From: Psychromicrobium lacuslunae
Lineage (GTDB): Bacteria > Actinomycetota > Actinomycetes > Actinomycetales > Micrococcaceae
Direction: 5' to 3'
Assembly (NCBI RefSeq): GCF_000950575.1
Contig: NZ_CP011005.1
Span: forward strand, 2,976,001 to 3,040,000
DNA length: 64,000 nucleotides
How positions within the stretch are numbered: position 1 is the stretch's first letter; each line of letters opens with the position of its first letter. Below the pieces are notes generated by a model. The model did no database searches and was not told where the DNA came from. It worked only from the letters and a program-made list of their open reading frames with translations. The position numbers and the translations under genes were made by a program. Below are positions 1-8,487 of the stretch, piece after piece.

Positions 1-795
1 ATTAGTGGCGCTGTCCTGCGGGTTGCCGTGATCGTAGAGTTCTACGACGACGTTTTCCGCGCCGAAGAGTGCCACTAAGTTGCTGACTTCCCGCTCGGCT
101 GCGGCCCCGCCGTCCTGCTCGGTCAATCCAGCAGCTAATGCTCGGCGCACCGCACCCTTACGGCAACCGGTCAAAATCAGCCAGTGACCGTCCGCCCAAT
201 TGGCCAATTCGCTGAGTTGGTAACGCGGCCGCCCCTTCTGCGCACCATGAGCCAATTGGCCCTGGGTGATGGCGCTGGAAAGCCGGTGATAGCCCTCGAT
301 GCCACGGGCCAGAATGAGCAGGTGGTTACCTTCCGGATCGGCCTCGCCGTTTTGCGGTTTGCTCAGACCTAGGGAGAGTTCGGCACCGTAGATCGTTTTG
401 AGTTGCGGGTAGCTGGCAGCAGCCTCAGCCATAATGGCGGCCCCGTAGAGACCGTCGTGATCAGTGATCGCTAGGGCATGCAGGCCGAGACGGACGGCTT
501 CCTCGACCAGTTCAGCGGGCTCCGAGGCGCCGTCGAGGAAACTGAAATTCGAGTGCGCATGCAGTTCGGCATAGGGCAGCACCGGGCCCGCCGGGGGGCC
601 GATCTCAGCCGGAATATAGGGCGGGCGATGATAGCTCCAGGCCGGGGCATCGCCACCGTCAACCTCAGGATAGGCCGCGTTTAAGGATTGCGACGCTTTC
701 CCTGCTTCATTCTTTTCCGGATGGTTGAGAGCTGGTCGGCCGGAAAGCTTCCGTTCAAATTCTTTCCAGGGCATTGGAGGGTTATGCCATCCCAT
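1..795 (-). CDS. dnaE2: Error-prone DNA polymerase III alpha subunit DnaE2, N-terminal part
   Basis: Only the first 265 codons are present; the frame is open through the left edge of the window. The N-terminus carries a PHP domain: AELHAHSNFSFLDGAS is the first metal-binding motif and ALAITDHDGLYGA the second. The sequence then continues as expected for a C-family polymerase. In actinobacteria DnaE2 performs translesion synthesis together with ImuA' and ImuB. A GGAGG Shine-Dalgarno lies about 8 nt before the ATG at 793-795, and imuB ends 34 nt upstream, so this is the last gene of an imuA'-imuB-dnaE2 operon. Identification rests on the PHP motifs and the gene order; the polymerase core is outside the window. 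Confidence 0.93.
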   Translation of the reverse strand, partial: MGWHNPPMPWKEFERKLSGRPALNHPEKNEAGKASQSLNAAYPEVDGGDAPAWSYHRPPYIPAEIGPPAGPVLPYAELHAHSNFSFLDGASEPAELVEEAVRLGLHALAITDHDGLYGAAIMAEAAASYPQLKTIYGAELSLGLSKPQNGEADPEGNHLLILARGIEGYHRLSSAITQGQLAHGAQKGRPRYQLSELANWADGHWLILTGCRKGAVRRALAAGLTEQDGGAAAEREVSNLVALFGAENVVVELYDHGNPQDSATN

Positions 796-829
796 GCTGT
801 ACCTCCGGAAATCTCATAGTGAGTGACAT

Positions 830-2398
830 TTAGTCATACCTCGCTTCTGCGAGCCATTCGCCGGCCTGGCAAAACAAGAGCCAGCCGGTATCGGCACTAT
901 CCACGATCTGGAAACGATGGATTTGCTGGTCCGCGGCGTCCCACCAGCGTTCATCGACCGGCCATGGGCCAGCCCAAGCATTAATCAGCCGCTGCTGGGT
1001 TTTTGCGACACCAGAAGAGGCCGGTGGATCGAAAAAAGCGGGTGATCCGGAGAGCTGTAGACGCTGATTTACCGTAATGGGCTGCCCTGCGGCGTCTAAT
1101 ACTGTTACGGCTGGCGGGTGTTCGAAGAGAGTCGCGGGTGCTGGTCCGGAGAGCGCACCAGGCCACGGCTGGGAACGACTTTTTTGCTCGGCAACGAGCG
1201 GCGGCGAATCGCCCCAAGGAATCAAAACACGGCGTTGTGCCAGCATTCGACCGCCGGTCAGTACCGCTGTCAGCACTGCTCCGTGACCTACCATGCTCTG
1301 AATCCGGGAGAGCCCGTGATGAACGCGTTCCTGCGGACCGTTTCCCCATAAACCTCTGGCATGGGCGGCGCGATCATCGGTAGTCTCCGGGCTCAACACC
1401 ACTTTGACAATGCCGGAGCTCAGTTCCGCGTCCAGAGTTGTCGGCACCCCGACGCTACCTTGCAATTGCCATCGAACTCGATCTAGAACGTCTTCAGCAT
1501 CGAAGAACTGCGGGTGCTTCCAGACCCGCTCCAGCTGCTCTCCGGAGTCGCTAAAGAGTTGCACTCTGAGTTCGGTGCAGACCTGACCAGTCTCAGCAAT
1601 GCCATCGATAAATTTCTCCGCCGATGTTTTGACCGCAAAAGCCAGCTGATCAACGCGCTCTAAAGCGGGTTCAAAGCTGAGCGCAATATCCATATTTCGT
1701 GGTGGGGTGCGGGGTCTTACTGCTCGCGGGTCCAGGCCGCGGGCTAGTAAATGTGCCCGAGCGCCCTCTTCGCCAAAACGGTTTCGTACCTTCCGGTCGG
1801 TGAGCGCGGCAAAATCGCCCAAGGTTTGCAAGCCTAGCCTCTGCAGCAGGGTGGCGAGCTCGGGCTGAGCTAAAACGTCCAATCCCAGGGTCGAGAGAAA
1901 ATCCGGCGAAGCACCGGGGGCCACAATACGACTGGTGCTAGTTTTTCGGGCAGCCTGTTCAGCGGCAAAAATACCGTCCGCAATGCCTACGCTGACCCAG
2001 GGGATGCCTAATCCCAATAAGCTCTCACGCAATACGTCCGCTGCTTGCTGTTCACCGCCAAAGTAGCGGGCCGGACCCTTAGCCCGAATCGCGCAGGTGC
2101 CGGGCCTCAGCACCTGGACTCCGGGCATAATCTGTTCAATGGCAGCCAGTATTGGCGCGAAAGCTCGGCTATCTATCGCGGGATCGTAGTCAAGAACTTC
2201 CAGCGTGGTGCATCGAGCCTGAGCTTCTCTGACTTTCAAGCCACGTTTCACCCCGTGCTGCCGTGCCGCGGCGGAGCAAGCGAAAACTTCCCCCCGGTCC
2301 ACCAGCGCCAATGGTTTTTCAGGGTCTAGACCTTGCTCTTGAATCACCGCGGTAACCGGCCAGTCCGGACACCACAGCACGATGGCTCGGTGGTTCAT
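830..2398 (-). CDS. imuB: Y-family DNA polymerase-like protein ImuB
   Basis: Protein of 522 residues with the fold of Y-family polymerases (starts MNHRAIVLWCPDWPV). Where active Pol IV has the catalytic SIDE motif this protein has LRPGTCAI, matching the known loss of catalytic acids in ImuB, which acts as an adaptor between the sliding clamp and DnaE2. The frame is open far upstream (to about 2803), but that stretch overlaps imuA' and is a shadow. The start at 2398 follows GGTGGGA and overlaps the imuA' stop by 4 nt (ATGA), indicating translational coupling. It would be induced with imuA' from the LexA-controlled promoter. Confidence 0.92.
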   Translation of the reverse strand: MNHRAIVLWCPDWPVTAVIQEQGLDPEKPLALVDRGEVFACSAAARQHGVKRGLKVREAQARCTTLEVLDYDPAIDSRAFAPILAAIEQIMPGVQVLRPGTCAIRAKGPARYFGGEQQAADVLRESLLGLGIPWVSVGIADGIFAAEQAARKTSTSRIVAPGASPDFLSTLGLDVLAQPELATLLQRLGLQTLGDFAALTDRKVRNRFGEEGARAHLLARGLDPRAVRPRTPPRNMDIALSFEPALERVDQLAFAVKTSAEKFIDGIAETGQVCTELRVQLFSDSGEQLERVWKHPQFFDAEDVLDRVRWQLQGSVGVPTTLDAELSSGIVKVVLSPETTDDRAAHARGLWGNGPQERVHHGLSRIQSMVGHGAVLTAVLTGGRMLAQRRVLIPWGDSPPLVAEQKSRSQPWPGALSGPAPATLFEHPPAVTVLDAAGQPITVNQRLQLSGSPAFFDPPASSGVAKTQQRLINAWAGPWPVDERWWDAADQQIHRFQIVDSADTGWLLFCQAGEWLAEARYD

Positions 2399-3198
2399 CG
2401 TCCCACCGCCAGGGTCAGCGCGGGATGCTGCAGGGGCTCGGACTGCGTCTTCTCGGATTGAGTTCCGGAGAGTGCCTGCGAACCCGGCAGCTGCGGCATC
2501 GAACCTGGCAGCCTCAGTTCGGCACGTTTTTCGGCTCGATTCTTCCGGCTTCGCCAGGCCGCAGCTACAGTTATGCTTCGACCGTTCAGCTGGCCGTGGC
2601 CTTGATCGAGGCCCTGCCAGGAGTTCCCGGCGGCTCGGAGTTCCGCCTCGGCGGTAGACCAAGGAGCTTGGCTGATTAAGACGGCTTCGCGTTGTCGCAA
2701 ACGGGCGCTGAGTCTGGCCATTTGACCGGCAGAAGGCTGGGCCGGGGGATTGATGAGTACCGCAGCGGTGATGTCGACCAGGGCCGCGGTGACCGCTAAC
2801 CAATTTTCGCCGGGATGAGGGATGAGTACTAGGTGCGCTAGGTCGATGCCGAACTCCGCGGCCGCCTCAACGTTGAAGTCCGGTACCCCGACCACGCCGC
2901 ACCACAGGCCCGCCGAAGAAGGTCCGGCGAGCATCGCGATCGCAATGCTAGTGGAGTTCTGTACTGCATAACTGCTGCCAGCCTGCAGTGTTCCAGCTGG
3001 TAAGAGTGGCCGAAGGTCGGGGTGAGTCGGTAGGCTGCGAGTTTCTAGTCGTGAGCCCTGCGCCTGGTGAATTTGAGACTGTAGCTGCTGGATCGCTTCC
3101 CCAGACGGCATGGCGGAACCCATCCCGGACACGGCAGAGAGTTGAGATTTGCGGCGTGTCGCAATCTCGAACTGACGTTCCTGTGGTAAAGCGCTCAT
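2395..3198 (-). CDS. imuA': ImuA'-like mutasome protein (RecA-like)
   Basis: 267 residues, first gene of the imuA'-imuB-dnaE2 operon. The middle (about residues 70-185) resembles a degenerate RecA-type ATPase core (PAGTLQAGSSYAVQNSTS where RecA has its P-loop, then GVVGVPDFNVEAAAEFGIDL) without a clean Walker A lysine. The C-terminal 70 residues are basic and low in complexity. Family knowledge: ImuA' helps assemble ImuB and DnaE2 on damaged DNA. The name depends strongly on gene order, since this family diverges fast. Start chosen at the ATG just downstream of a LexA box. No clear Shine-Dalgarno is visible, so the transcript may be nearly leaderless. Confidence 0.85.
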   Translation of the reverse strand: MSALPQERQFEIATRRKSQLSAVSGMGSAMPSGEAIQQLQSQIHQAQGSRLETRSLPTHPDLRPLLPAGTLQAGSSYAVQNSTSIAIAMLAGPSSAGLWCGVVGVPDFNVEAAAEFGIDLAHLVLIPHPGENWLAVTAALVDITAAVLINPPAQPSAGQMARLSARLRQREAVLISQAPWSTAEAELRAAGNSWQGLDQGHGQLNGRSITVAAAWRSRKNRAEKRAELRLPGSMPQLPGSQALSGTQSEKTQSEPLQHPALTLAVGR

Positions 3199-3201
3199 CT
3201 A

Positions 3202-3233
3202 TCTATATTCGAAGATATGTTCGATCATGTCAA
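3202..3233 (-). promoter_or_regulatory. SOS (LexA) box inside the imuA' promoter
   Basis: On the minus strand TCGAAC-ATAT-CTTCGA (3209-3224) matches 11 of 12 defined bases of the actinobacterial/Bacillus-type LexA site TCGAAC-N4-GTTCGA. It sits between a perfect -35 TTGACA (3228-3233) and a weak -10 (GAATAT at 3205-3210, 17-bp spacer), just before the imuA' ATG at 3198. Repression by LexA and induction by DNA damage follow from established SOS logic for this operon; the transcription start is inferred. Confidence 0.85.
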
Positions 3234-3289
3234 CTAGTAAAGCAGCGAGCTCCGACTGTTTTGGCGCGGCAGTCAACTAGGCTTGTTCC

Positions 3290-4042
3290 GTGCTACGCAT
3301 TGGATTTGTGCCGGGAGTGAGCCCGGATAAGTGGTTTCATCGCTGGGCTGAGAGGCATCCGGAGAACCCGCTTGAATATCAGCTGCTCGCTGTTCAGGAA
3401 CAGCGCTCTGCGTTGCTGGAGAATCGGTTCGAGCTGTGTTTCGTGCGCCTGCCGATAGACCGGGATCAGTTGCACGTGATTCCGCTCTATCGGGAGATTG
3501 GCGTAGTGCTTGCGCCTAAGGATCATGAGATTACGGCGTTTGATGAGCTGGAGCTCAAAGATTTGGTTGACGAGAATCTGCTGCCAACTGCTGAGGGGGC
3601 GGAGGCTATCGAGGCCGCCTTGGATCTGGTGCAGGCGGGGGCCGGCTTATTACTGCTACCGCAATCTCTAGCGCGGCATCATCATCGCCAGCAACTGCGG
3701 TACCGCCCGGTACTGGATGCGCCAGAGAGTGAGATTGGCTTGGCCTGGCTTGCTGACCGGGAGGAGCCAGAGATTGAAGAATTTATCGGCGTCGTCAGGG
3801 GGCGTACCGTGAATAGCTCACGGCAAGAGCCGACCCCACCACAAAAACAGCAAAAACAGCAGAAGAAGTCAGCGGGTCAAAATGCTGACGGTAAACAAGG
3901 GCAGCAGTCCCGCCGCTCCGGGGCGAAGTCGTCGGTGAAATCGTCGGCGAAGTCGGCTGCTACTAAGCGAGCGGGTAAACCCAGTAAACCCAGTAAACCC
4001 AGTAAATCTGGTAAGCCCGGTAAGTCAGGAAAGCGACGCTAG
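3290..4042 (+). CDS. LysR-type effector-binding domain protein without HTH, with Lys-rich tail
   Basis: 250 residues. Residues 1-170 read as a LysR-type substrate-binding domain (MLRIGFVPG, FELCFVRLPI, VIPLYREIGVVLAP, GAGLLLLPQS), but there is no N-terminal winged helix. From about residue 180 the protein becomes a basic low-complexity tail (KKS, SVKSSAKSAATKR, then repeated KPSKPSKPSK), encoded by near-perfect 9-bp repeats around 3980-4010. The GTG start lies 57 nt from the imuA' promoter, divergently. Such HTH-less LysR-like proteins with histone-like tails occur in actinobacteria; the tail may bind nucleic acid non-specifically. Function unknown. Its last 4 nt overlap the convergent marR gene. 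Confidence 0.75.
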   Translation: MLRIGFVPGVSPDKWFHRWAERHPENPLEYQLLAVQEQRSALLENRFELCFVRLPIDRDQLHVIPLYREIGVVLAPKDHEITAFDELELKDLVDENLLPTAEGAEAIEAALDLVQAGAGLLLLPQSLARHHHRQQLRYRPVLDAPESEIGLAWLADREEPEIEEFIGVVRGRTVNSSRQEPTPPQKQQKQQKKSAGQNADGKQGQQSRRSGAKSSVKSSAKSAATKRAGKPSKPSKPSKSGKPGKSGKRR

Positions 4043-4545
4043 TCTTTCCTCGATGGCTCTAGTTTCACCGGTGTTTTGCTGACTTCATCTTGCGCCGCCT
4101 TGGTTGCGCTGATCATATCGTCGATGAACTGCCGCACCAGCGCCAACTGATCTTCAGAATAGTTAGACATGCTTCGGCGCATCTGCTCGGCGAGTGGCGA
4201 AAACAGTCTGCGTCCCATCTCCTGAGCGGGCGGTGTGCTGACAATATGCACTTGGCGACGGTCCACAGCATCTCTTTTTCGCTCCACATGTCCGGCCCGG
4301 TCGAGCCGATCCACGAGTGCCGTGGTGGCTGGCGAGCTGAGTCCTAACTCGTGCCCTAGCTTTCCAGCTGTCACTGCTTCACCAGAGATTTGGGATTTGG
4401 ACAGTACGCCAAGGGCGTTTAGATGTGTTCTGTGCAGGCCGTGTCGAGAGCTCACTACTTCGACGAATCTGTCGGCTTGCACCGTAAGCTCGCGGAGCAG
4501 CAAGGTTAGCTCTAACTGGCTTTGCTGTATTTCTTGCTGATTCAT
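4039..4545 (-). CDS. MarR-family transcriptional regulator
   Basis: 168 residues with the MarR winged helix: a recognition-helix region LGHELGLSSPATTALVDRL and the wing RKRDAVDRRQVHI with the DRR signature. It is divergent from an MMPL exporter that begins 16 nt away, the usual arrangement of a repressor with its efflux target. A GGAG Shine-Dalgarno lies 8 nt before the ATG and is itself part of the inverted repeat at 4553-4567, so autoregulation is likely. The ligand is unknown. Confidence 0.88.
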   Translation of the reverse strand: MNQQEIQQSQLELTLLLRELTVQADRFVEVVSSRHGLHRTHLNALGVLSKSQISGEAVTAGKLGHELGLSSPATTALVDRLDRAGHVERKRDAVDRRQVHIVSTPPAQEMGRRLFSPLAEQMRRSMSNYSEDQLALVRQFIDDMISATKAAQDEVSKTPVKLEPSRKD

Positions 4546-4547
4546 TG

Positions 4548-4567
4548 TATTATCTCCACTATGGAGA
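4548..4567. promoter_or_regulatory. Candidate MarR operator and MMPL promoter
   Basis: TCTCCA-CTA-TGGAGA (4553-4567) is a perfect inverted repeat with 6-bp arms. It covers the ATG of the MMPL gene (4561) on one strand and the Shine-Dalgarno of marR on the other. TATTAT (4548-4553) is a -10-like hexamer 7 nt before the MMPL start, which would give a leaderless transcript. Repressor binding here would block both genes. This is inference from symmetry and position. Confidence 0.55.
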
Positions 4568-6780
4568 GACTAGATGATGGAAATAGTACCAGTAGTCCCC
4601 GAGAACGTTCTGCCTCTGAATATTACAAGAGTGCCAAGACGCGCGGGGATTTTTCTCCACGACGTTGGCTTCGGATCACGCTGCCAGCGCTGATCCTGGT
4701 GCTCTGGTTGGTCGCCGCGAGCTTTGGTGGGCCAACCTTTGGCAAGCTCTCAGGCGTCTCGACGAATGACCAAGCCAGCTTCCTGCCGGCTAGTGCAGAG
4801 TCCACAAAAGCCTCGGAGTGGCAGCAGAAGTTCTCAGATACTCAAGCGGTGCCGGCGATCATCCTGATCACCGCCGAGAAGAAATTAAGTCCAGAGCAGC
4901 TCGGAGTGCTGGCCAAGGCGAGTAGTAATTTTGCCGAGGTGGGAGGAGTGCAGGCTCCGCAGCCCCCGGCGACTAGTTCAATTGCCGGTCCTATTCCGTC
5001 TCAGGACGGCTTGGCGGTCGAATTCATTGTGCCGGTCAGCAAGGACGCGGAGAGCAAAACGGTGATTGCAAAGTTGCGCACCGTGGCCAATGATCTCGCT
5101 CCGGATGGGATGCGCGCCTACGTCACCGGGCCAGCCGGATTGAGCGCCGATTTGGTCAGCGCTTTCGGTGGCATTGACGGCATTCTTTTAGTGGTAGCGC
5201 TCGCCGCAGTGCTGGTGATTTTGCTGATTGTCTACCGCTCCATTGTCTTGCCGTTTATCGTGCTCTTGACCTCAGTTTTTGCGCTCACCGGAGCGATCCT
5301 GCTGGTTTACGCTTTCGCCAGCTGGGGCTGGATTACGTTGAACGGTCAGAGTCAAGGAATTCTGAGCATTCTGGTGATTGGCGCGGCCACTGACTATTCG
5401 CTGCTTTTAGTCTCGCGTTTCCGCGAGGCACTTGAGCACACCGAGCAGCGCTGGGCCGCCATTGGCCGAGCCATCCGGGGTGCCTGGGAGCCAATTCTGG
5501 CTTCCGGTGGTACCGTCATCGTTGCCCTGCTGTGTCTACTGATCTCGGACCTCAATTCGAATCGCAGCCTCGGCCCCATTGCCGCCATCGGCATCGTCTT
5601 TTCGCTCGCGGCAGCGCTAACTTTCCTACCCGCACTTTTAGTCGTATTTGGCCGGGTGGCTTTCTGGCCGTTCAAACCGAAACTGCAGGAAGCCTCGGAC
5701 CAGCATCATCAGCACCGGGCCGAGGTTTCAGGCCTGGAGGGAATCAGCGGGCTGTGGGCCCGGGTGGGCGGCTTGATTTCGCGACGCCCTCGGTGGAGCT
5801 GGATTATCGCCTCAGTCCTTTTGCTGGCCGGCGCGGCCGGGGTGCTGCAACTACAAGCCAACGGTGTTCCGCAGACGGCGCTCATCCTCAAGCAGTCAGA
5901 CGCCGTCGATGGCCAGCAGGCACTAGCTAAGCATTTCGATGCCGGTAGCGGCAGTCCTCTGGTAGTGATTGTGCCGCAGGGCTCCGCCCAAGAGGCAATC
6001 AAAACCTTGACCGCGAACGCCAATATTTCCGATGCCACTGCCTACCAAGGGCCCGGCCGTCCGGCTCAGGGTGCGCCAGCTGTGGTCAAAGATGGCAAGG
6101 AAATGATCGACGCTACGCTGACCGTGCCAGCTGACTCGGCGGAGGCCGAAGAAACGGTCAAAGAGCTGCGCCAGGCTTTCAGTGGCAAAGACGTTCTGAT
6201 CGGTGGAGTGACCGCGGTGGCGCTAGACACCAATCAGACCGCCCAACAGGACTTACTCAAAATCATCCCGATTGTGTTACTGGTGATCCTCTTCATCCTG
6301 ATGCTCTTGCTGCGTTCGGTGCTCGCGCCGGTGCTGTTGATTGGTTCAGTGGTGTTGAGCTATCTCGCTGCCCTAGGCGTCTCAGCGCTGGTGTTCAACC
6401 AGATCTTCCACTTTCCTGGCGCGGACGCAGCGGTGCCGCTCTTCAGCTTCGTTTTCCTGGTGGCGCTCGGCGTGGATTACAACATTTTCCTGATGACCCG
6501 GGTGCGGGAGGAGTCATTCAAGCTGGGCACTCGGCCCGGCGTGCTGCGGGGGCTGGGCGTCACCGGTGGGGTGATCACCTCCGCGGGGGTAGTGCTCGCG
6601 GCTACCTTCGCCGCTCTCGGGGTAATCCCGATTCTCTTTCTGGCGCAGATTTCATTCATCGTGGCTTTCGGCGTCCTGGTGGACACCGTGCTGGTGCGTT
6701 CCATCCTGGTGCCAGCCCTGGCCTACGATATCGGCAAAGCCATTTGGTGGCCTTCGAAGCTATCCCGGCAGGCCAAGTAG
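4561..6780 (+). CDS. MMPL family (RND-type) transporter
   Basis: 739 residues arranged as a duplicated half: a cytosolic N-terminus, TM1 (LPALILVLWLVAASFGG), a large external loop, then a block of five TM segments; the pattern repeats after about residue 410. Each half carries the conserved charged TM motif (ATDYSLLLVSRFRE and LGVDYNIFLMTRVRE), whose Asp/Tyr residues serve the proton relay in MMPL/RND pumps. Likely exports a lipid or hydrophobic compound. An in-frame extension to 4522 exists but overlaps marR; I chose ATG 4561 because a -10-like TATTAT precedes it by 7 nt. Probably repressed by the divergent MarR. Confidence 0.92.
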   Translation: MERLDDGNSTSSPRERSASEYYKSAKTRGDFSPRRWLRITLPALILVLWLVAASFGGPTFGKLSGVSTNDQASFLPASAESTKASEWQQKFSDTQAVPAIILITAEKKLSPEQLGVLAKASSNFAEVGGVQAPQPPATSSIAGPIPSQDGLAVEFIVPVSKDAESKTVIAKLRTVANDLAPDGMRAYVTGPAGLSADLVSAFGGIDGILLVVALAAVLVILLIVYRSIVLPFIVLLTSVFALTGAILLVYAFASWGWITLNGQSQGILSILVIGAATDYSLLLVSRFREALEHTEQRWAAIGRAIRGAWEPILASGGTVIVALLCLLISDLNSNRSLGPIAAIGIVFSLAAALTFLPALLVVFGRVAFWPFKPKLQEASDQHHQHRAEVSGLEGISGLWARVGGLISRRPRWSWIIASVLLLAGAAGVLQLQANGVPQTALILKQSDAVDGQQALAKHFDAGSGSPLVVIVPQGSAQEAIKTLTANANISDATAYQGPGRPAQGAPAVVKDGKEMIDATLTVPADSAEAEETVKELRQAFSGKDVLIGGVTAVALDTNQTAQQDLLKIIPIVLLVILFILMLLLRSVLAPVLLIGSVVLSYLAALGVSALVFNQIFHFPGADAAVPLFSFVFLVALGVDYNIFLMTRVREESFKLGTRPGVLRGLGVTGGVITSAGVVLAATFAALGVIPILFLAQISFIVAFGVLVDTVLVRSILVPALAYDIGKAIWWPSKLSRQAK

Positions 6781-6814
6781 TCCGGACCAGTCCCTACGCT
6801 CCCGCCGAGCCTCC

Positions 6815-6875
6815 ATCGAGTGTGCAGCTCTACACGATTTGAACGCCGTTTAACGTGTAGAGCTGCACACTCGAT
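6815..6875. repeat. Palindromic intergenic element, copy 1
   Basis: A perfect 22-bp inverted repeat (6815-6836 with 6854-6875) with a 17-nt AT-rich centre, core arm CGAGTGTGCAGCTCTACA. It lies between two convergent genes, 34 nt after the MMPL stop. No U-tract follows on either strand, so it is not a canonical Rho-independent terminator. One of six related copies in this window (8406, 15714, 17173, 20822, 26260). Confidence 0.9.
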
Positions 6876-6925
6876 AAGGAAGGGGGCGATGAGGAAGCGG
6901 GCGAGGAACTGGGAGCAATCCTTGC

Positions 6926-7375
6926 TTAGGCGCTCATATTTTCGGCGCCGACCATCCAGGAGTACTGCTCCAGCTTCTCAATAATCGCGTGCAGCAAATC
7001 TGCCGAGGTGGGGTCTTCGGCGTCGACCTCGTCGTGCACTCGGCGAGCCGTGGCTGCCGCGGCATCGAGCCGTTCCACCACCAGGTCAACGGCCTTGCCG
7101 GTATCGACCAGCCCCGACGGGAAAGCAGGCAATGCGGTACTAGCGGTAACTGTCGCCGTGCGGCCATCCGGCACCGCGTGCAGCGCTCGCATCCGCTCTG
7201 CAATGGTGTCGGAAAATTCCCGTGCGTCGGCGATGATCTCGTCGAGCTGCAAGTGCAGATCACGGAAGTTCTTGCCCACGATATTCCAGTGAGCCTGCTT
7301 GCCTTGGACATGAAGTTCGATCAGATCGACCAGAACTGACTGGAGATTTGCGCTGAGAGTTTCGGACGCTTTCAT
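6926..7375 (-). CDS. dps: Dps-family DNA-binding ferritin-like protein
   Basis: 149 residues, a normal length for Dps. The ferroxidase-type pattern is present: KQAHWNIVGKNFRDLHLQLDE followed by a DTIAERMRAL helix, as in the inter-subunit site of Dps dodecamers. Family role: binds and oxidises ferrous iron with peroxide and protects DNA in stationary phase. There is no long Lys-rich N-terminal tail, so direct DNA binding is uncertain. It has a good Shine-Dalgarno (GGAGGAAAAG) before the ATG and stands alone, with the BASS transporter 41 nt upstream on the same strand. Confidence 0.88.
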   Translation of the reverse strand: MKASETLSANLQSVLVDLIELHVQGKQAHWNIVGKNFRDLHLQLDEIIADAREFSDTIAERMRALHAVPDGRTATVTASTALPAFPSGLVDTGKAVDLVVERLDAAAATARRVHDEVDAEDPTSADLLHAIIEKLEQYSWMVGAENMSA

Positions 7376-7416
7376 AACTTTTCCTCCAAAAATGTAGGGG
7401 TTACTACTCTTCGAGC

Positions 7417-8388
7417 CTAGGCCGATGCTCCCTGAGCTTCAACCGAGGCTGGGCTTGGTTCGCTGGGTTCGGCCCGTCGAGCCATAAAAGCGGCAACAAT
7501 CGCTCCGGAGACGTTATGCCAGACCGAGAAGATCGCGGCGGGAAGTGCAGCGAGGGGTGAGAAGTGAGCTGTCGCCAGCGAGGAGGCTAGCCCGGAGTTC
7601 TGCATGCCGACCTCGAAGGCCAGCGCGCGGCGGGCGCGTACATCCAAGCCGCCCAGCTTTCCGGCTAGGTAGCCCAAGCCGAGGCCGAAAGCATTGTGTA
7701 GCACCACGGCGAGGAAGACCACCCCAGCGGCGCTGGCGATCTTGCTGGCGCTGCCAGCCACCACAATGGCGACAATAAAGGCGATCACCAGTGCGGAGAT
7801 CCAGGGCAGCGCCGGCAAAACTTTGGCCACCAGTTTCTTCAGGAAAAGTCGTACCAAGAGACCGGCAATGACCGGAATTAAGACGGTCTTGACGATGTCA
7901 AGCACCATTGCCCCGGCGTCGATATTGAGGAAGCTACCGGCCAGCAAGAGCACCAGGGCGGGCGTGACCAGCGGGGCGATCAGCGTTGAGACGGTGGCCA
8001 CCGCGACGGAGAGCGCGACATCGCCTTTCGCTAAGAAGGCCATTACATTCGAGGCGGTGCCGCTCGGCGCGCAACCCACCAGAATGACACCGGCCGCAAG
8101 AGCTGGGTCCAGGTGCAGAGCGACGGCGATCAGCCAACCAGCGCCCGGCATAATCACGTAGTGAGCCAGGATACCGAGACCAACCGCCCAGGGGCGACGC
8201 ACAACGGAGGCGAAATCGGGCGGAGTCAGGGTCAGCCCCATGCAGAACATAATCACGCCGAGCAAATACGGCACTGCTGGAGCCATTGGGGTGAAACCAC
8301 CGGGCCAGAGGAAACCCAGAATCCCGGCAGCAATCACCAGCAGCGGGAACACGGTAACAGCAACTTTGGCGCGACGTTCTTCGATCAC
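7417..8388 (-). CDS. Bile acid:sodium symporter (BASS) family transporter
   Basis: 323 residues, about ten hydrophobic segments. Two family signatures are visible: GCAPSGTASNVMAFLAKGD (sodium-site region) and EVGMQNSGLASSLA. Bacterial members of this branch carry organic anions such as pantoate or pyruvate-type acids; the substrate cannot be read from the sequence. Start at ATG 8388, 18 nt inside palindromic element 2. The C-terminal tail (RAEPSEPSPASVEAQ) is hydrophilic. Confidence 0.88.
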   Translation of the reverse strand: MIEERRAKVAVTVFPLLVIAAGILGFLWPGGFTPMAPAVPYLLGVIMFCMGLTLTPPDFASVVRRPWAVGLGILAHYVIMPGAGWLIAVALHLDPALAAGVILVGCAPSGTASNVMAFLAKGDVALSVAVATVSTLIAPLVTPALVLLLAGSFLNIDAGAMVLDIVKTVLIPVIAGLLVRLFLKKLVAKVLPALPWISALVIAFIVAIVVAGSASKIASAAGVVFLAVVLHNAFGLGLGYLAGKLGGLDVRARRALAFEVGMQNSGLASSLATAHFSPLAALPAAIFSVWHNVSGAIVAAFMARRAEPSEPSPASVEAQGASA

Positions 8389-8405
8389 TTTTCTATTCTT
8401 TCCGT

Positions 8406-8462
8406 CGAGTGTGCAGATCTACATGGTTTGAAGCTCTCAAAACGTGTAGATCTGCACACTCG
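8406..8462. repeat. Palindromic intergenic element, copy 2
   Basis: Inverted repeat with perfect 18-bp arms (CGAGTGTGCAGATCTACA at 8406-8423 and its complement at 8445-8462) and a 21-nt centre. It lies 25 nt downstream of the stop of the alarmone-synthetase-like gene (minus strand) and 17 nt upstream of the BASS start, so it forms the 3' end of the former. Confidence 0.9.
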
Positions 8463-8487
8463 GCCATGAGTCAATGGGTGGAGTTTG

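Noticed and set aside
830-2803. Long imuB frame starting near 2803
   Set aside because: The first 135 codons overlap imuA' in another frame and read as Arg-rich shadow; ATG 2398 has the ATGA overlap and gives the family N-terminus.
4522-4560. N-terminal extension of the MMPL protein from TTG 4522
   Set aside because: It runs over the marR start and its Shine-Dalgarno on the other strand and adds MLYFLLIHCIIST with no family match.
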